Assembly (NCBI GenBank): GCA_963170125.1
Contig: CAUJFI010000095.1
Location: 1-34,978, forward strand
Source of the DNA: Deinococcota bacterium
GTDB taxonomy: Bacteria > Deinococcota > Deinococci > Deinococcales > Trueperaceae
Direction: 5' to 3'
Length of the DNA: 34,978 nucleotides
The position numbers and the translations under genes were made by a program. The notes beneath the pieces are model-generated. The model worked only from the letters and a program-made list of their open reading frames with translations, made no database searches and was not told where the DNA came from. Positions 32,098 through 34,978 of this stretch are shown here, in pieces. The stretch's first letter is position 1; each line of letters opens with the position of its first letter.

Positions 32098-32161
32098 GCG
32101 CGCCGCGGGCTCGAGACCCAGCCATCTGACTTCCCTCCCCAGCCGCGTCCACTTCCCGAGA

Positions 32162-32205
32162 GCCGCCTCGCACCGTCCCCGACCGACGTGCGAGGCGGCC
32201 GCTTT
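32162..32205 (+). terminator. Hairpin with short T-rich tail
   Basis: GCCGCCTCGCA (32162-32172) and TGCGAGGCGGC (32189-32199) form a perfect 11-bp stem with a 16-nt loop; CGCTTTCTC follows. It precedes the tRNA cluster and could end transcription from the left. Confidence 0.55.
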
Positions 32206-32260
32206 CTCGTCGTCAGGGTCGCCCCGGGGCCGCGCGTAGCGTGCGACCCGCCCTTCCGGG

Positions 32261-32266
32261 TATACT
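32261..32266 (+). promoter_or_regulatory. -10 element TATACT for the tRNA Pro-Gly-Arg cluster
   Basis: TATACT is 50 bases before tRNA-Pro(TGG). No clear -35 box is present. It would drive all three tRNAs. Confidence 0.5.
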
Positions 32267-32316
32267 CCCTCCGCTGCCAGCGGGCCGTGGTTCGTCCTCG
32301 GCCCGGCCGTCCTCGT

Positions 32317-32393
32317 CGGGGCGTAGCGCAGTCTGGTAGCGCACCTGGTTTGGGACCAGGGAGTCGCTGGTTCGAATCCGGCCGCCCCGACCA
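32317..32393 (+). tRNA. tRNA-Pro(TGG)
   Basis: Acceptor CGGGGCG/CGCCCCG, discriminator A, encoded CCA. Stem CCTGG/CCAGG encloses loop TTTGGGA, anticodon TGG. It complements the GGG tRNA at 8875. Confidence 0.96.
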
Positions 32394-32447
32394 CACCACT
32401 CGCTGGTAGCGGTGTGATTGAGCCAGGGCGGCGCCACGCAGGGCCGG

Positions 32448-32523
32448 GCGGGAGTAGCTCAGTTGGTAGAGCGACAGCCTTCCAAGCTGTATGTCGCGGG
32501 TTCGAATCCCGTCTCCCGCTCCA
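32448..32523 (+). tRNA. tRNA-Gly(TCC)
   Basis: Acceptor GCGGGAG/CTCCCGC, discriminator T, encoded CCA. Stem ACAGC/GCTGT encloses loop CTTCCAA, anticodon TCC. T arm GCGGG-TTCGAAT-CCCGT. Confidence 0.96.
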
Positions 32524-32548
32524 CACCTCACGCCGCACGCGGTCGCGT

Positions 32549-32624
32549 GCACCAGTAGCTCAGGGGATAGAGCAGCCGCCTTCTAAGCGGTAGGCCGAGG
32601 GTTCGAATCCTTCCTGGTGCACCA
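32549..32624 (+). tRNA. tRNA-Arg(TCT)
   Basis: Acceptor GCACCAG/CTGGTGC, discriminator A, encoded CCA. Stem GCCGC/GCGGT encloses loop CTTCTAA, anticodon TCT. No clear terminator follows within 186 bases before the next gene. Confidence 0.95.
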
Positions 32625-32796
32625 CAACGCACGTACGTTCCGACCTCCGCGATCTTCGCAAGGCTCCGCGCCGAGCCCCGACCGACGTCGAGTTCCAGCA
32701 CGGCGCGAACCAGGCGTTCGCGCACCTAGTCACGGCTTCTTCGGCCTTGGGGGAACGTTCGCCACCTTCTTCCCACCTACGCGCCGCCAACCGCGG

Positions 32797-32802
32797 TACG
32801 CT
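32797..32802 (+). promoter_or_regulatory. -10 element TACGCT of the Fsr-like gene (leaderless type)
   Basis: TACGCT ends 8 bases before the ATG at 32811, with no ribosome site. Confidence 0.4.
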
Positions 32803-32810
32803 CAGCTCTC

Positions 32811-34055
32811 ATGGCGCGAACGACGTTATCGGAGCCCACACCCCTCGAGTTGCCCGCGCGAAGCTCCCATCAACGCCGTTCGAGGCTGGTGGTCGGCGGC
32901 GGCACCATCGCCCTGCTCCTCTTCTTCGCGCACTTCTTCAACGACCTGTTCTCCGGCACCCTCGCGGCGCTGCTGCCGACCCTGCAGATCCGCTTCGGCG
33001 TCAGCGAGCTCACGCTCGCCCTGTTCGTGGCCTGCCTGTCGTTCAGCTCGTCCGTGCTTCAGCCCCTCTTCGGCGCCACGGCCGATCGGTTCGGCCACCG
33101 GCTCGTCGCGGCGGCCGGCGTGATCGTGTCCTCCACCATCCTTAGCCTCATCGCCAGCATGCCGTCGCCGCTCTGGCTCGTGCCGCTACTGCTGTTGGGC
33201 GGGCTGGGCTCGGCCGCCTACCACCCGGCCGCCACGACCCTCGCGCGGCGGGCGGCCACCTCGAAAGGCGGGCTCGCACTAGCGGTCTTCAGCGCTGGCG
33301 GCACGACGGGCATGGCGTTCGGCCCGCTCGTCATCGGCTTCTTCCTGATCCGGGGGTGGCTCGAGTACAGCCCCGTCCTCATGGTCCCTGGCATCGTGCT
33401 TGGCGTGCTCATCTACGCGCTCACGCCACCGCAGCCCCGCCAGACCGGCGTCAACCGCGCGAAGGTCTTCGACCTGGACCTGTTCCGCGGCCCGGTCGGC
33501 CAGCTCTGCCTCGCCGGCGTACTGCGGTCCATCGCCTGGGTGTCCGTCATCAACGGCGCCCCGCTCTGGCTCGTCAACGCCAAGGGGCTCTCCGCCAGTA
33601 GCCCCACCGTGTTCTGGACGATAACGGTGTTCACGATCTCGGGCGCCGCCGGCGGCATCCTCATCGGCCTGGTGGAGAGCCGGTTCAGCCGCCAGTTCCT
33701 CGTGACCGGCACCATGCTGCTGGCCATGGTCCCGCTGGCGGTGCTGCTCCTGAGCCAGCCGGGCTCCGCCGTCTACTTCGTGGCCGTCGCGCTGGCCGGC
33801 ATGCTTGCCAACGGCGGGCTGCCCATCATGGTCCTCGCCGCCCAGGACGCCGCCCCGCACGCGGTCGCCACGGCCTCCGGCATGATGATGGGCCTCACGT
33901 GGGGCACCGCCGGGTTGCTCTACCTCGTGGTGGGCGCCGTCCAGGAAGCCATCGGCATGAGCGCCGCCATGTGGCTGAGCGTCGTCCCACTGCTCCCCGG
34001 CGCACTCGTCGCCTACCGCGTGCTGCGCCGGCTCCAGGCGGCCGGACAGCGCTGA
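32811..34055 (+). CDS. MFS transporter, fosmidomycin-resistance (Fsr) type
   Basis: The 414-residue product has about 12 membrane helices. FAHFFNDLFSGTLAALLPTL, the next helix with SSSVLQPLFGATADRFGHR, and GSAAYHPAATTLARR resemble Fsr-like exporters, which confer fosmidomycin resistance in Escherichia coli. The ADRFGHR part is the conserved MFS loop 2-3 motif. The natural substrate is unknown. About 30 residues precede the first helix. It is followed by a hairpin with TTT and then tRNA-His. Confidence 0.85.
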   Translation: MARTTLSEPTPLELPARSSHQRRSRLVVGGGTIALLLFFAHFFNDLFSGTLAALLPTLQIRFGVSELTLALFVACLSFSSSVLQPLFGATADRFGHRLVAAAGVIVSSTILSLIASMPSPLWLVPLLLLGGLGSAAYHPAATTLARRAATSKGGLALAVFSAGGTTGMAFGPLVIGFFLIRGWLEYSPVLMVPGIVLGVLIYALTPPQPRQTGVNRAKVFDLDLFRGPVGQLCLAGVLRSIAWVSVINGAPLWLVNAKGLSASSPTVFWTITVFTISGAAGGILIGLVESRFSRQFLVTGTMLLAMVPLAVLLLSQPGSAVYFVAVALAGMLANGGLPIMVLAAQDAAPHAVATASGMMMGLTWGTAGLLYLVVGAVQEAIGMSAAMWLSVVPLLPGALVAYRVLRRLQAAGQR

Positions 34056-34113
34056 ACGGCTCCCAGGGCTAGCCAAACGCGCCCTCCACGCGGTAACCTT
34101 TCGTTCGGCCTCG

Positions 34114-34133
34114 CGAACCCTGCGGGTTCGTTT
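34114..34133 (+). terminator. Hairpin after the Fsr-like gene
   Basis: CGAACCC and GGGTTCG pair around a TGC triloop, followed by TTT. It lies 14 bases before the tRNA-His gene, so it may also sit in that tRNA's leader. Confidence 0.55.
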
Positions 34134-34143
34134 GCGCCCGCTT

Positions 34144-34221
<78 letters not shown>

Positions 34222-34242
34222 GCCGGCGGGGTCTCCCGCGAA

Positions 34243-34288
34243 GAGGGCGGGTCTCGAGCCGTTCGACCCGCCCTCCCTTACTTTCCGC
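34243..34288 (+). terminator. Intrinsic terminator after tRNA-His
   Basis: GAGGGCGGGTC and GACCCGCCCTC form a perfect 11-bp stem with an 11-nt loop; CCTTACTTTCC follows. Confidence 0.65.
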
Positions 34289-34325
34289 GCTGGCGAAGTC
34301 GTAAGGAGACCGCGGGCATCTGCGC

Positions 34326-34409
34326 GCGAGGATGGCGGAACTGGTAGACGCGCTAGACTTAGGATCTAGTGGCCTAGCCGTGCGGGTTCAAGTCCCGCTC
34401 CTCGCACCA
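34326..34409 (+). tRNA. tRNA-Leu(TAG)
   Basis: Class II tRNA. Acceptor GCGAGGA/TCCTCGC, discriminator A, encoded CCA. Stem CTAGA/TCTAG encloses loop CTTAGGA, anticodon TAG; a long variable arm (TGGCCTAGCCG region) follows. Confidence 0.95.
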
Positions 34410-34411
34410 CC

Positions 34412-34441
34412 GCGGCAAGCCAAGCGCTTGCCGCTACCTTT
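34412..34441 (+). terminator. Intrinsic terminator after tRNA-Leu
   Basis: GCGGCAAGC and GCTTGCCGC form a perfect 9-bp stem with loop CAAGC, followed by TACCTTTTGG. Confidence 0.75.
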
Positions 34442-34510
34442 TGGCGCCCCACCGGGCGCACGCATTAGTTGTTCGCGGTCGCGGCGCTGGTCAAGCCGAT
34501 TAGGAGTGTC

Positions 34511-34978
34511 ATGGAAGCCAAAGTAGTCGAGAAGCAGGGGGTCAACGTCACGCTCAGCGTGAGCGTCGACGCCGCCACGGTTGACGCCACCTTCGAGCGC
34601 GTGCTCACGCAGCTCGCGCGGACGGTGAAGGTGCCCGGCTTCCGCCCGGGCAAGGCGCCGCGCGGCGTGCTGGAGAAGCGCGTGGGCGCCGAGGCCCTGG
34701 CCGAGGAGGTCCGCGACGCGCTCGTCGAGGACGCCTATCCGCAGGCCGTGCGCGAGCTAGAGCTCTACCCCATCGACGCCCACTTCCACGCCGAAGGCGC
34801 CGTGCGCGGCCAGGACTTCGAGTTCACCGTCCACGCCGACGTCTACCCCGACATCACCCTGCCCGACCTCGAGACCGTGAAGCTGGAGGCCGAGCCCAAG
34901 GTCGTGAGCGACGACGACGTCCGCGCCGCCCTCGAGCAGTTGCGCCGCGAGAACGCCACGTTGGTGCCGGTCGAACGT
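34511..34978 (+). CDS. tig: Trigger factor, N-terminal part (partial)
   Basis: Trigger factor is the ribosome-bound chaperone that meets nascent chains. The visible 156 residues are the ribosome-binding domain, with the signature VPGFRPGKAPRGVLEKRVG; GFRPGKAP is the ribosomal L23 contact loop. Residues from about 110 begin the hinge toward the peptidyl-prolyl isomerase domain, which lies beyond the window. The ATG at 34511 has TAGGAG 4 bases upstream. No close -10 hexamer is seen. The gene runs off the right end of the window. Confidence 0.96.
   Translation, partial: MEAKVVEKQGVNVTLSVSVDAATVDATFERVLTQLARTVKVPGFRPGKAPRGVLEKRVGAEALAEEVRDALVEDAYPQAVRELELYPIDAHFHAEGAVRGQDFEFTVHADVYPDITLPDLETVKLEAEPKVVSDDDVRAALEQLRRENATLVPVER

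Overview
This is a very GC-rich bacterial chromosome segment that looks like ordinary housekeeping DNA with small decayed or repeat-rich patches. Gene content, the long-tailed RNase J beside PNPase, frequent GTG/TTG starts and many start codons sitting directly behind a TANNNT hexamer suggest the Deinococcota, perhaps a Truepera relative. That placement is inference. No phage, insertion sequence, CRISPR array or complete mobile element was found.

Layout. 1-3185: end of ribF, an RlmB/TrmH-type rRNA methyltransferase and an S9 peptidase. 3203-8062: an RNA-metabolism block rpsO-pnp-rnj (S15, PNPase, RNase J) with two strong hairpins between rpsO and pnp. 8136-10583: a Nudix gene and tRNA-Pro(GGG), a broken YibE/F gene, a TfoX-like gene, and a VapB antitoxin followed by only a stub of VapC. 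10580-16602: a SolA-like flavin oxidase, a two-gene heterodimeric ABC exporter and a YbfB/YjiJ-type MFS transporter. 16672-19399: a secreted trypsin-like protease, tRNA-Arg(CCT) and an orphan periplasmic binding protein. 19491-22449: prfA, a Nudix gene and NADP isocitrate dehydrogenase. 22671-27100: 3-methyladenine glycosylase, the operon M20 peptidase - DUF2007-like - CDF transporter, a zinc-finger membrane protein and an alkyltransferase-like protein. 27182-30974: a small membrane protein, miaB, a kinase-like phosphotransferase and a Nudix gene, with two minisatellite-like repeats at gene junctions. 31079-34978: a P-loop kinase-like gene, an N-terminally truncated gene, five tRNAs, an Fsr-like MFS transporter and the start of trigger factor. 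No gene-free stretch exceeds about 220 bases.

How the parts work together. The pnp-rnj pair supplies the two main RNA-degrading enzymes, and both carry disordered Arg/Gly-rich tails. rlmB, prfA, miaB, rpsO, seven tRNAs and tig serve translation and nascent-chain folding. Two genes (MPG glycosylase and ATL) handle alkylated DNA. The two ABC half-transporters have complementary degenerate ATPase motifs, as expected of an asymmetric heterodimer.

The most noteworthy patterns are (i) a twelve-gene set in which a TANNNT -10 hexamer ends 5-10 bases before the start codon, implying leaderless mRNAs, alongside a separate set of genes with Shine-Dalgarno sequences; (ii) an 8 x 11 bp repeat across the miaB stop and a 4 x 23 bp repeat joining the stop of the phosphotransferase to the start of the next gene; (iii) a RanBP2-like zinc finger on a bacterial membrane protein; and (iv) several gene remnants.
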